Source: Bacteroidales bacterium UBA6828 (GTDB taxonomy: Bacteria > Bacteroidota > Bacteroidia > Bacteroidales > Paludibacteraceae). Taken from it: DNA of 64,000 nucleotides. A program made the translations under genes and the position numbers. Positions 20,049-28,439 of the stretch are shown piece by piece. The stretch covers positions 3,389 through 67,388 of the forward strand of contig DKEG01000037.1 in the NCBI GenBank assembly GCA_002452095.1, given 5' to 3'. Within the stretch, counting starts at the first letter, position 1. Every line of letters begins with the position of its first letter. The notes beneath the pieces are model-generated. The model was not told the origin of the DNA and did not search any database. It was given only the letters and a program-made list of their open reading frames with translations.

Positions 20049-20689
20049 AATGTTATGGCTAATTTGACCTCCGCACTGCGTTGTTGCTGCAGGTCGTAGT
20101 AGATCTGCGGTTCCACGTTCAGTGTCAGGTCGGGTGAAATATCAAAATCAAATAGTTGGGCATCCACGTAGGCATCCACAAGCGAGAGCGCATAGACCAC
20201 TATCGTGGCGACAATGCTCCAGTCGCGGTAGCGGCGATAGTTGCTTTGCCAGTTCTGAAGCGTCGAGGTGTACTTGCTTACGCCGCCGAGACGGTCGATG
20301 TCGTACCCCTCCGGCAGAATGGCATTGTAGGACTTCGACGGGTCGTTGGTCACCAATCCTGCCTGCGAGTCGTTGTATAGGTCGCGGTAGGCGGTTTTGT
20401 AACTGTTATATCGCGACTGGTTGAGCGAAATCGCATAGCCGCAGCCCATCAACCCGCCATAGACGATAGGCAGTTTCCAGTAACTGCCGTTGTATATCTG
20501 CCCCGCACCGGGGATAATTGCCCCGAGCCACACCGCTTTGAGTGCATCGGGGCGGCGGGACAGGTCCACATAGTAGCGGTACTCTCCATCGTCGGTAGTC
20601 GTTGTGTCGGGGGTATGGTAGATAGCATCATTCTGCGCCATCATTAGGCACGGAACCACGGCAAGCAATATGGTCAGCAGACGTCTCAA
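20045..20689 (-). CDS. DUF5683 domain-containing membrane protein
   Basis: 214 residues with a signal peptide or N-terminal anchor (MRRLLTILLAVVPCLMMA) and a core with two or three hydrophobic segments containing SRRPDALKAVWLGAIIPGAG and QIYNGSYWKLPIVYGG, the hallmark of DUF5683. Function is unknown; in Bacteroidota it is often placed between parB and a lytic transglycosylase, as here. The start is TTG at 20689, in a TTGA overlap with the parB stop. The context suggests a cell-wall or division role. Confidence 0.85.
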   Translation of the reverse strand: MRRLLTILLAVVPCLMMAQNDAIYHTPDTTTTDDGEYRYYVDLSRRPDALKAVWLGAIIPGAGQIYNGSYWKLPIVYGGLMGCGYAISLNQSRYNSYKTAYRDLYNDSQAGLVTNDPSKSYNAILPEGYDIDRLGGVSKYTSTLQNWQSNYRRYRDWSIVATIVVYALSLVDAYVDAQLFDFDISPDLTLNVEPQIYYDLQQQRSAEVKLAITF

Positions 20690-21528
20690 TGCAAACGTTC
20701 CAATATCGAATAGAGGTCTTCCTCGCCGTTGAAAAATATGGTCAGTTTGCCGTCGGCAATCTTCACTTTTTTGCCGATAGCCTCGCCCAGTTGCTGTTCC
20801 AGTTGCAGATATTGCGGGTTGCTCTCTTTCTTGGCGGCTTTGGCTTTGGCGGGTTTCTGCGGTTTGTCCTCGCTGACCAACTGCTCCACCTTGCGCACGG
20901 ACAACCCCTCGGAGAGAATACGCTGATAGAGGTCGAGTTGCTGCTCGGTGGATTGCGAACCGAGGATAGCGCGGGCGTGCCCCATATCAATCTTTTTCTC
21001 CTTGATACCCATCTGTATCTCGGCGGGCAGTTTGAGCAGACGCAGATAGTTTGCCACGGTGGCGCGTTTCTTGCCCACACGCTCCGACATACGCTCCTGG
21101 GTCAGTTGGTACTCGTCCATAAGCCGCTGATAAGCAAGGGCTATCTCGATGGCATCCAGGTCTTCACGCTGGATATTCTCGATCAGTGCCCATTCCATCA
21201 CCTGCTCGTCTTTGGCGGTGCGGATATAGGCGGGAATGGAGTTGAGCCCCGCCATCTTCGACGCACGGAAACGCCGCTCGCCCGCGATAATCATATAGGT
21301 ACCGTCATCGTTTTTGCGCAGTGTGATAGGCGAGATAACGCCGTGTTCGCGGATCGAATCCGCCAGTTCGGCAAGGGTGTCTTCGTCGAAGTTACGGCGC
21401 GGCTGGTCGGGGTTGGCAACTATCTTGCTCAGTTCCACCTCGCTGATACTGCTTCCGCCGTTGGTGTCCACATGCGTGGTATCAATTAGGGCGTCCAAAC
21501 CGCGCCCGAGTCCTGTCATTTTTTTCAT
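20686..21528 (-). CDS. parB: Chromosome partitioning protein ParB
   Basis: 280 residues. The N-terminal ParB/Sulfiredoxin-like CTPase fold is clear (VELSKIVANPDQPRRNF, GERRFRA and the ENIQREDL phosphate-binding motif), followed by the helix-turn-helix (YQLTQERMSERVGKKRATVA) and a C-terminal dimerisation segment. ParB loads on parS as a CTP-dependent clamp and works with ParA in origin segregation. I found no perfect parS-like TTTCACGTGAAA site in the window. It lies 11 nt downstream of parA. Confidence 0.97.
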   Translation of the reverse strand: MKKMTGLGRGLDALIDTTHVDTNGGSSISEVELSKIVANPDQPRRNFDEDTLAELADSIREHGVISPITLRKNDDGTYMIIAGERRFRASKMAGLNSIPAYIRTAKDEQVMEWALIENIQREDLDAIEIALAYQRLMDEYQLTQERMSERVGKKRATVANYLRLLKLPAEIQMGIKEKKIDMGHARAILGSQSTEQQLDLYQRILSEGLSVRKVEQLVSEDKPQKPAKAKAAKKESNPQYLQLEQQLGEAIGKKVKIADGKLTIFFNGEEDLYSILERLH

Positions 21529-21539
21529 AATGCTCTGTG

Positions 21540-22304
21540 TTATTGCTGGCGTCGGATCAGTTCCTTTGCCAGAGAGATATAGTTTTGTGCGCCTTTGCTC
21601 TGCGGGTCGTATTCCAATACCGACATTCCGTGGCTCGGTGCTTCGCTCAGGCGGACATTACGCGAGATGACGGAGTTGAACACGAGGTCGCCGAAGTGGC
21701 GTTTTACCTCCTCGTACACCTGGTTGCTCAGTCGCAGACGGTTGTCGTACATCGTCAGCAGGAATCCTTCAATCTGCAACGACGGATTGAGTTTCGACTT
21801 GATGATCTTGATCGTGTTGAGCAGTTTGGCAATACCCTCAAGGGCGAAAAACTCGCACTGTACAGGGATGATCACGCTGTCGCTGGCGGTCAGAGCATTG
21901 ACGGTGATCAACCCCAACGACGGAGAGCAGTCTATCAGAATATAATCGTATTCCGAGCGCACCTGCGACAATATATTCTTGAGCAACGTCTCGCGGTTGT
22001 CTATGTTGAGCATCTCTATCTCTGCGCCTACCAGATCGATATGGCTCGGTATCAAATAGAGATTCTCTACCGATGTCTGAACAACAGCCGTATGTGGGTC
22101 TATTCCGTTGATTAGGCACTCGTAAATCGTATTCTCAAGGTCGCGTATCTCAATGCCGAGACCCGACGAGGCATTAGCCTGCGGGTCAGCGTCCACGAGA
22201 AGCACTTTCTTGTTCTGCTGTGCCAAGGCGGCGGCAAGGTTGATCGACGTCGTGGTCTTTCCTACACCACCTTTCTGGTTTGCCAATGAAATAATTTTAC
22301 TCAT
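21540..22304 (-). CDS. parA: Chromosome partitioning ATPase ParA
   Basis: A 254-residue deviant Walker A ATPase (KGGVGKTT at 11-18, LLVDADPQANAS, DCSPSLGLIT). It binds the nucleoid nonspecifically as an ATP dimer and moves ParB-parS complexes. Its start codon overlaps the end of the GT9 gene by 8 bp, so it follows that gene on the same transcript. Confidence 0.97.
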   Translation of the reverse strand: MSKIISLANQKGGVGKTTTSINLAAALAQQNKKVLLVDADPQANASSGLGIEIRDLENTIYECLINGIDPHTAVVQTSVENLYLIPSHIDLVGAEIEMLNIDNRETLLKNILSQVRSEYDYILIDCSPSLGLITVNALTASDSVIIPVQCEFFALEGIAKLLNTIKIIKSKLNPSLQIEGFLLTMYDNRLRLSNQVYEEVKRHFGDLVFNSVISRNVRLSEAPSHGMSVLEYDPQSKGAQNYISLAKELIRRQQ

Positions 22305-23295
22305 ATATTCGTTTTATAATTTGTTCTGCATTGATGTCTCTGCACGCAAAATTATGGTAGCGGCAACAGTTGGTGCCGTGGCACGTACACGGGCGGCAGG
22401 CTAAATGGTCGAGTTGTACAATGTCTTTTCTATCCTGTTTCCACCCGGTAAAACCCAATTTCGGATGGGTGCCACACCATACACTCACGGCGCGTAGTCC
22501 GACCAACGAACTGAGGTGCTGGTTGGCGGAGTCCATACAGACCATACAATCCAGACGGCGCATCAGTTCCAACTCTTGCTCAAGCGGCAACCGCCCGGCG
22601 ACACTCGTCGTGCGTGGGAAAACGCTAGCCCACTGGCGGAGCATTTCGCACTCTATCTGTCCCGCTCCGAACAGGAACAGCCGTGTATCGGCATCCTCCG
22701 ACAGGCGGGCTATCACCTCTTTGGTTATCCTGTACGGCAGCATATTCGATTTCGATTTGGCAAAAGGGGCAATGCCGATCCATTTGCCGCATTTCTCGCC
22801 GAACTGCTCCTTCACCGCTTGGCGGGCGGGTTCGTTTACCGACAATGCGGTAAAACGGTCGTCGCTCTCTAATCCCGCTTTGCGGAAAGCGGCTTTGTAC
22901 CGTTCAAACTCGGTAGGTAGCGGCTGCGACAGGCGCAAACCGCACACTGTGATGAGAAACTTTTTCCACCGCCCGTAGTCTACACTATAGGTGCGGCTTC
23001 CGTGTAGGCGGAAAAACACCCGTAGAAACCATGTGCGCGGCACTTTCTGCAGGTCAATCACCACATCTATCCTGTACTGCCTCAAGTCGCGATAGAGACG
23101 CGACAGACCCCCGAAAGAGGTCAGATCCGCCTCGTGAAAACGCACGTTGGGCAACCCGTAGTACATAGCACTCAAGCGTTTTTTCGCTACCACGATAAAC
23201 TCGTCATCGGGGTGCAGGGCGCTCACCGATGCTATGACGGGCACCGTCATTGCCACATTGCCGAGCGTCGAAAAACGCAGTACTAAATACGTCAT
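22297..23295 (-). CDS. Glycosyltransferase family 9 (ADP-heptose:LPS heptosyltransferase-like)
   Basis: A 332-residue GT-B enzyme: RFSTLGNVAMTVPVIASV at the N-terminus (the GDxxxxxP-like loop), IDLQKVPRTWF, GIAPFAKSKSNM at the start of the C-terminal Rossmann fold, and CMDSANQHLSSLVGLRAVS, typical of GT9. These enzymes add heptose to the LPS inner core on the cytosolic face of the inner membrane. It ends in a cysteine-rich stretch (CRPCTCHGTNCCRYHNFAC) often seen in Bacteroidota members. First gene of the parA-parB group. Confidence 0.9.
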   Translation of the reverse strand: MTYLVLRFSTLGNVAMTVPVIASVSALHPDDEFIVVAKKRLSAMYYGLPNVRFHEADLTSFGGLSRLYRDLRQYRIDVVIDLQKVPRTWFLRVFFRLHGSRTYSVDYGRWKKFLITVCGLRLSQPLPTEFERYKAAFRKAGLESDDRFTALSVNEPARQAVKEQFGEKCGKWIGIAPFAKSKSNMLPYRITKEVIARLSEDADTRLFLFGAGQIECEMLRQWASVFPRTTSVAGRLPLEQELELMRRLDCMVCMDSANQHLSSLVGLRAVSVWCGTHPKLGFTGWKQDRKDIVQLDHLACRPCTCHGTNCCRYHNFACRDINAEQIIKRIYE

Positions 23296-23376
23296 AAACG
23301 TTAATTATCGTGTAATTAGACGTTAATTATTGGTAAAAAACATAAATAAAATGTGTCGTATCATCCGTATGGAAAA

Positions 23377-23409
23377 GTCGGGTGGATGTCATAAGGATAC
23401 CCTGTGGAT
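23377..23409 (-). repeat. ATCC-type 11-bp tandem repeat, three diverged units
   Basis: Minus-strand units ATCCACAGGGT, ATCCTTATGAC and ATCCACCCGAC. The last is identical to units at 30089-30110 although the loci are unrelated. Confidence 0.7.
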
Positions 23410-23546
23410 AGCCTGTTTTTATACCCCGTTTCATTTATGTATTTTAATATCAATTCGATATAAGCATAATTGCCTTCTTTTCCGCCGTAGGCGAATAAGA
23501 TTTATGGCAATTTATGGAGGTAAAAGCAAAGATTTACTTAGATTTC

Positions 23547-23563
23547 TTGCCGCTTTGCGGCAA
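23547..23563. repeat. Dispersed palindrome TTGCCGC-TTT-GCGGCAA
   Basis: A 7-bp perfect stem with a 3-nt loop, in the context TTTCTTGCCGC...GGAG shared with the copies at 9831 and 47905. It lies 36 bp past the DUF4861 stop codon and could act as a transcript end. Confidence 0.65.
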
Positions 23564-23598
23564 AGGAGTTTTTATAATATCGAACTCACGTCATTTTA

Positions 23599-24513
23599 TT
23601 ATTGCAGCGTTGTTGCAAAAGTACGAACAGCCTCAAACCAACTCTCATCGGTAGGCATACGCTTTTCGCCGTCCGACCACTCGCTCCAGCATGCACCGAA
23701 ATAGTAGGTCAGTGTGTCGCCTACGTGGTATTCGCGCAGCGAGAGCAGACTGCCGTCCAATATCTCCTGACGGGTAGCACCCGGGGTGATAACCGCTACA
23801 TAATCACGTCCCTGCGATGTCGAACCGTTGTAGTCGTAGTTCTTCTGCGCAGCCTGTTTGTCCGACAATGCGTCTTCAGCATAAGCCACCGCCCCGCATT
23901 TCGCACATTGCATTACGTGGTCTATCGTATCGTGCAGGTAGATACCACCGCCCACGTAGAGTTGCGGCAAGCGTATCTTGGTACGGCAATTCACTACCAC
24001 ATCGGCACGGTTGAGCAGTTTCCCCGCCTCGGCGGTGACAGTAATAGTGCCGTCCATAATCTGGTCGCAAACCAACAGACTGTCATACGTCAGTTTGAAA
24101 GCAAACTTGTCCGGTGTCTGTTCCAATATCTCCCACGAAGAATACGGGCCTCCTACATAGAGCGTGCTGTCCGCTACGATAGCAAGTCCGCCACAGCCCA
24201 CGGTATGTGCCACCTTGTAGCAATCAAGTCCTTTCCCGTAGTTGATATGGTATGGCAAACCGAGAACGTGTTCCCGATAGTAAAAACTGTCCACCACCAA
24301 TTCCGGCGTTGCTTTGAGCCACAGATCCACCCCGTTAGAAGGGTTCTCCGGCAGCAGAGCCGGTCCGTACATACGGAATGCCGCATACTCGTTCTCCCAG
24401 GCAAAATCGTCCTTGCGCTCCGGCACATAACGCCCATAGACACGCGTCTGCTGCGTCGGCTGACAAGCAGCCAACACAAACAGACAAACCATAAAATAGA
24501 GGTACTTCCTCAT
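23599..24513 (-). CDS. DUF4861 family lipoprotein in a uronate-degradation cluster
   Basis: 304 residues with a lipoprotein signal ending in LAAC (Cys17). The body reads RYVPERKDDFAWENEYAAFR, GVDLWLKATPELVVDSFYY, then FGACWSEWSDGEK near the end, which I recognise as DUF4861. Its activity is not established to my knowledge; members sit with pectin or ulvan genes. Here it follows kduI and kduD on the same strand, and the whole 30-bp gap before its ATG is a heptamer repeat. A role on oligouronides outside the cytoplasm is a reasonable inference. Confidence 0.8.
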   Translation of the reverse strand: MRKYLYFMVCLFVLAACQPTQQTRVYGRYVPERKDDFAWENEYAAFRMYGPALLPENPSNGVDLWLKATPELVVDSFYYREHVLGLPYHINYGKGLDCYKVAHTVGCGGLAIVADSTLYVGGPYSSWEILEQTPDKFAFKLTYDSLLVCDQIMDGTITVTAEAGKLLNRADVVVNCRTKIRLPQLYVGGGIYLHDTIDHVMQCAKCGAVAYAEDALSDKQAAQKNYDYNGSTSQGRDYVAVITPGATRQEILDGSLLSLREYHVGDTLTYYFGACWSEWSDGEKRMPTDESWFEAVRTFATTLQ

Positions 24514-24543
24514 AATTACAAATTACAAATTACAAATTGCTAA
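24514..24543 (+). repeat. Heptamer repeat (AATTACA)n between kduD and the DUF4861 gene
   Basis: Three perfect AATTACA units followed by degenerate ones (AATTGCT, AATTATT) occupy the whole gap, so they form the leader just before the DUF4861 start codon. A four-unit array lies ahead of rmlA. Confidence 0.85.
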
Positions 24544-25347
24544 TTATTCCGGCTGTTTGCCTATATAAGCAAGAATTCCACCGTCCACGTAAAGAATATG
24601 CCCGTTCACTGCGTCCGAAGCGTGCGAAGCCAGGAATACTGCCGGACCGCCCAACTCGCTCGGCTCCAACCAGCGGCCTGCAGGGGTCTTGGCGCAGATA
24701 AATTTGTCAAACGGATGACGGCTGCCATCGGGTTGTCTCTCACGCAGCGGAGCCGTTTGCGGAGTAGCAATGTAGCCCGGACCGATACCGTTGCACTGGA
24801 TATTGTATGATCCGTATTCGGAGCAGATGTTGCGGGTCAGCATCTTCAGTCCGCCCTTGGCTGCGGCATAAGCACTGACCGTCTCGCGCCCCAGTTCCGA
24901 CATCATAGAGCAGATATTGATAATCTTGCCCTCACGGCGCTCCATCATCTCCGGCAATACGGCGGAACTGACAATAAACGGTGCTACCAGATCTACGTCA
25001 ATCACCTGTTGGAAGTCGGCACGCTTCATCTCGTGCATCGGAATACGCTTGATGATACCCGCGTTGTTTACGAGAATATCAATCTGCCCTACCTCTTTGT
25101 GTATTTGTTCTACCAGGGCTTTTACATCGTCCTCTTTCGTAACATCGCATACGTATCCTTTCACATTGGTGATACCCGCATCGGCGTAGTTCTTCAGTCC
25201 GCGCTCAAGAGCCGCCTCGTTGATGTCATTGAAGATGATATTTTTAATACCTGCCTCAACAAACGCTTTGGCGATGTTGAAACCAATACCGTAAGACGCA
25301 CCCGTAATCCAGGCGTTCTTGCCTTCGAGAGAAAATAGATTGTTCAT
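24544..25347 (-). CDS. kduD: 2-dehydro-3-deoxy-D-gluconate 5-dehydrogenase (KduD)
   Basis: A 267-residue short-chain dehydrogenase: TGASYGIG cofactor loop at 15-22, NNAG, catalytic Ser, and YAAAK. The C-terminal GRWLEPSELGGPAVFLASHA is characteristic of KduD. It reduces 2,5-diketo-3-deoxygluconate with NAD(P)H to KDG, the step after KduI in breakdown of unsaturated uronates from pectin or glycosaminoglycans. I place the start at ATG 25347 (MNNLFSLEGKNAW); the frame is open for 17 more codons upstream but these are unlike the family. Gluconate 5-dehydrogenase is the main alternative, made unlikely by the neighbouring kduI. Confidence 0.93.
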   Translation of the reverse strand: MNNLFSLEGKNAWITGASYGIGFNIAKAFVEAGIKNIIFNDINEAALERGLKNYADAGITNVKGYVCDVTKEDDVKALVEQIHKEVGQIDILVNNAGIIKRIPMHEMKRADFQQVIDVDLVAPFIVSSAVLPEMMERREGKIINICSMMSELGRETVSAYAAAKGGLKMLTRNICSEYGSYNIQCNGIGPGYIATPQTAPLRERQPDGSRHPFDKFICAKTPAGRWLEPSELGGPAVFLASHASDAVNGHILYVDGGILAYIGKQPE

Positions 25348-25421
25348 TGTTGTATGATTTTGTTTGTGGTTAGTTATATCTTGGTTATAGGATAGCACAT
25401 TTTTGTGCTATTGGTTAAATG

Positions 25422-26267
25422 TTATCTCAAGTCGGTTATTTTGCTGAAATCCTGGTCTCCGTAATCGAGGTTCTCGCCTGCCATACCCCAGATAAATGTA
25501 TAGTTGTGTGTGGCGGCGGCACTATGAATCGACCATTCGGGCGAGAGAACGGCTTGGTTGCCTCGCATCCATATATGGCGGGTCTCGTTCACTTCACCCA
25601 TAAAGTGGCAGATAGCCTGGTCTTCCGGCAGTTCGAAATAGAAATATGCTTCCATACGGCGGTTGTGAACATGTGCCGGCATTGTGTTCCATACGCTGCC
25701 CGGTGCCAGTTCGGTCATACCCATCTGCAGTTGGCAGGTCGGCAGCACCTGATTGACAATCATCTTGTTAATATCACGCTCGTTGGACATCTCAAGACTC
25801 CCCATATGTGCCACTACGGCATCCGCCTTTGTAACCTTTTTATCGGGATAGGTGGCATGTGCGGTAGCAGAAAGAAAATAGAAGAGTGCAGGGCTATTGC
25901 TGTCTGCCGACTCAAACGATACTTGGCGGTCACCGCGCCCGAGATACAACGCCTCTTTGTACCCGAGTTCAAATGTCTTGTCGCCCACATGTACCAAGCC
26001 TTTCCCTTGTCCCACATTGTAGATACCCATCTCGCGGCGGGTCAGGAAATAGGGGGCTTTCAGCGGGTCTATCGCCTCCAATGGCAGTACCTCGCCCACG
26101 GGCATTGCACCGCCTACCACCATACGGTCGTACATCGAATAAACCATATTCACCTCGTTGGGGGCAAATACACGCTCAATCAGAAAGTCCTTGCGCAAAC
26201 GCTCTGTGTCGTAACTTTTCGCATCAACAGGATTTGCTGCATAACGAATCTCGTAGTTAGTTTTCAT
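25422..26267 (-). CDS. kduI: 5-dehydro-4-deoxy-D-glucuronate isomerase (KduI)
   Basis: A cupin-fold zinc enzyme of 281 residues, the standard KduI length. Family blocks include RKDFLIERVFAPNEVNMVYS, GLVHVGDKTFELGYKEALY, MPAHVHNRRMEAYFYFELP (with metal-ligand His and Glu) and ATHNYTFIWGMAGEN at the end. It converts 4-deoxy-5-ketouronate to 2,5-diketo-3-deoxygluconate in the cytoplasm. The downstream kduD does the next step, 74 nt away. No promoter could be assigned. Confidence 0.96.
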   Translation of the reverse strand: MKTNYEIRYAANPVDAKSYDTERLRKDFLIERVFAPNEVNMVYSMYDRMVVGGAMPVGEVLPLEAIDPLKAPYFLTRREMGIYNVGQGKGLVHVGDKTFELGYKEALYLGRGDRQVSFESADSNSPALFYFLSATAHATYPDKKVTKADAVVAHMGSLEMSNERDINKMIVNQVLPTCQLQMGMTELAPGSVWNTMPAHVHNRRMEAYFYFELPEDQAICHFMGEVNETRHIWMRGNQAVLSPEWSIHSAAATHNYTFIWGMAGENLDYGDQDFSKITDLR

Positions 26268-26309
26268 TGTATTGTAGTTTTAGTAGTTGTTGTATCCTAT
26301 ATCTCTCTG

Positions 26310-27035
26310 CTATTTCTCCGCTTTCAATGGTATCCACCCGCCGGGTAACTGCTGTTTTTTGCAGGGACGTATCTCCCATAGCCATGCCAGATTGATACTC
26401 AGGTTCATCGAGTTCGACTGTGAGAAATAGTCTGTGGCAGAACTTGCAAAGATTGTGCCGAGGCTGTAGTTGAACCGTGCTTCTATCTGGTACAGTCCCG
26501 CTTTCTTCGAGCGGTAGTATATTCCCAATCCGCCTGCTACCCCCCAGTCGAATGACTTGTCCGGCGGGGCGTACTGATGGACGGACTCTGTTTGGCGTAC
26601 ACCGCTCCCCATATCATCATAGACGCAGTAGCCTATTTGCGGGCCGAGATTGACAAACCCGCGGAATGACTGACTGCCGAAATAGATATGCATCAGGAAT
26701 GGCAGTTCTATATAATGTAGTGCACGTGTGTATGCACCATCGGTGTTGGCTTCGCGCCACCCGCGTTGCATATAGTTGAGTTCCACCTGTACGGCGCAGC
26801 ATTTCTGTGCGCTGTAGCGGAATACCAGTCCCCCGTTTCCGCCGAGTACTACCGCTCCTGTAACAGGCGACATATTGGGCACCGTAGGCGAGAACTGCAC
26901 CGTGGACGCTATCACGCCGCCGTGTAACCCCACATACATCTCAGGTACGCGCAGGCGCGGTTGGGCAAGTGCGGGCATTGCCAATAGGCAAAGCATTGCA
27001 CTCAACAGGGCAATATATCTTGCTGCCGTTCTCAA
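26310..27035 (-). CDS. Outer-membrane beta-barrel protein (PorT-like family)
   Basis: 241 residues: a signal peptide ending in PALAQ, then alternating strands (MYVGLHGGVIASTVQF, GNGGLVFRYSAQKCCAVQVE) as in the small 8-strand outer-membrane barrel family that includes PorT. Whether it is the T9SS component PorT itself or one of many paralogues cannot be decided. Its TTG start at 27035 overlaps the stop of the LysM gene as TTGA, and the signal peptide begins at that codon. Confidence 0.7.
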   Translation of the reverse strand: MRTAARYIALLSAMLCLLAMPALAQPRLRVPEMYVGLHGGVIASTVQFSPTVPNMSPVTGAVVLGGNGGLVFRYSAQKCCAVQVELNYMQRGWREANTDGAYTRALHYIELPFLMHIYFGSQSFRGFVNLGPQIGYCVYDDMGSGVRQTESVHQYAPPDKSFDWGVAGGLGIYYRSKKAGLYQIEARFNYSLGTIFASSATDYFSQSNSMNLSINLAWLWEIRPCKKQQLPGGWIPLKAEK

Positions 27036-28435
27036 GGGTTGATACGTTGTATCTCAATGTGTGTATTGACTAATCCGCCTCCGTCGGTTATATGCTCAAA
27101 GTGAATATCTGACTGCAGGCCGTGATACTCCGTACCTTGCAGGTAAGCAAACAGTTCTTTCATCAGGTCATAGCCGAGCAAGTCGAACCGCGGTGTATCT
27201 GTAGCGTGTTCGTGTCCGAAATAGCGTTGATAGTCCTCCTCGTACAGGGCATTATCAGATATGGTTTGCTTGAAGATAGAGGTGTATATCTGCGGCAGCG
27301 GGATATTCTCTTTGCTCCACGAGTACTTGCTGTAGAGGGTTATCTGCCGGTTGCCTGCGGCTTTTTGCACACGGGGCATCAGCACTTGGATATTGCTGTA
27401 TTTCTCGGTATTGAAGATGAGTATATTCTCTACATCCGGGCGTAATGCAGTAGCCAACGAATCGTTGAGTATATCGCGTATAGAGGTGGTGGCAGTGGGA
27501 ATATCACGTGCGGCTATCTCTTTGCGCAGCAGGCGGATGCTTTGCGGAATATCCGCCTCTTTGGCATCAATCAGGACACAATTTACTTTCTCTTTGTGCT
27601 GCTCAAGCCATTTTGCCATGGCTTGTGCCTCCTGTTGGCGCGAGGGGTTGAACTGGAGGATATACGGGTTGGTCTCTATCCCCTCGATATGATCCACAAA
27701 CGGGGCGAGGACAGGCACGTGTTTCTCTTTTGCCCATTCGCCGACCTGCATCAGTTGCATAGGATATGCCAAACCGAGTATGGCATCCACGCCCTCCAAA
27801 CGACCGCTGTCTATCAGTTGGCGCACACGTGAGTCCGATTTCTCGGTGTCGTACACATCTATTATAAAACGGGTACTATCGTTTTGCATTTCGCGTACAG
27901 CCAGCAATACGCCTTCATAGAAATCAACAAAGCGATCCATATTCCTGTCGCGCTTGGTATTGCGTGCTTGGAACGGCAGCATCAATGCAATATGTATAGC
28001 CGACGAATCGGTCTGCAGCGAATCGGTTTGCAGCGACACGGTGTCGGCAGGTATGAAGTTGGCAGGTATGGTGTCTTCGTGTATTTCTTCCAATACCAAT
28101 ACAGGCTTATTCTCTTTTGCAGGCAGCGTTACCGGTATGGCGGGTTCTGATGAGTGTTTTACTATGGGTACGGTCTTTCCTGCTACGGGTATATAGAGTG
28201 TCTCGCCGTAGTGCAGACCGCGCTCTTTCAGTTCAGGGTTCCAACGGATAATATCCTCCTGACTGACGCTGAAATTGACGCTGATACGGTATAGACCGAT
28301 ACTTTTCTCCACTTCGTAGCGATAGACAGCCTGTCCATTTATGGTGTCTATGGGATAGGGCAGGAGCAACTCCTGTGCTGTGGCGATGCACCACTGCGCA
28401 AGCAAGAGAGCGAATACAAGGAGTCCTTTTTTCAT
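27032..28435 (-). CDS. LysM domain / type 1 periplasmic binding-like fusion protein
   Basis: 467 residues from ATG 28435, which begins a clear signal peptide (KKGLLVFALLLAQWCIATA). A LysM domain follows (YRISVNFSVSQEDIIRWNPE, GETLYIPVAG; about 35-85), then a low-complexity linker with a short Ser/Gln/Thr repeat (SLQTDSLQTDSSA), and a region from about 155 (ALMLPFQARNTKRDRNMDRF) resembling ligand-binding ABC-type receptor domains. Such fusions are common and uncharacterised in Bacteroidota; LysM suggests it binds peptidoglycan in the periplasm. It starts 4 nt before the end of gldG, so the two are coupled. Confidence 0.78.
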   Translation of the reverse strand: MKKGLLVFALLLAQWCIATAQELLLPYPIDTINGQAVYRYEVEKSIGLYRISVNFSVSQEDIIRWNPELKERGLHYGETLYIPVAGKTVPIVKHSSEPAIPVTLPAKENKPVLVLEEIHEDTIPANFIPADTVSLQTDSLQTDSSAIHIALMLPFQARNTKRDRNMDRFVDFYEGVLLAVREMQNDSTRFIIDVYDTEKSDSRVRQLIDSGRLEGVDAILGLAYPMQLMQVGEWAKEKHVPVLAPFVDHIEGIETNPYILQFNPSRQQEAQAMAKWLEQHKEKVNCVLIDAKEADIPQSIRLLRKEIAARDIPTATTSIRDILNDSLATALRPDVENILIFNTEKYSNIQVLMPRVQKAAGNRQITLYSKYSWSKENIPLPQIYTSIFKQTISDNALYEEDYQRYFGHEHATDTPRFDLLGYDLMKELFAYLQGTEYHGLQSDIHFEHITDGGGLVNTHIEIQRINP

Positions 28436-28439
28436 AGTC

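Larger units (their letters stand above)
23296..23598. other. 303-bp intergenic region, no gene seen
   Basis: Between the DUF4861 gene and the GT9 gene. It holds an ATCC-type 11-bp array (23377-23409) and a TTGCCGC/GCGGCAA hairpin (23547-23563). I could not identify a convincing promoter for the GT9-parA group here. Confidence 0.6.

Noticed and set aside
20686..22304. A parS site near parA-parB
   Set aside because: I looked for TTTCACGTGAAA-like sequences by eye and found none convincing; a site may lie outside the window.
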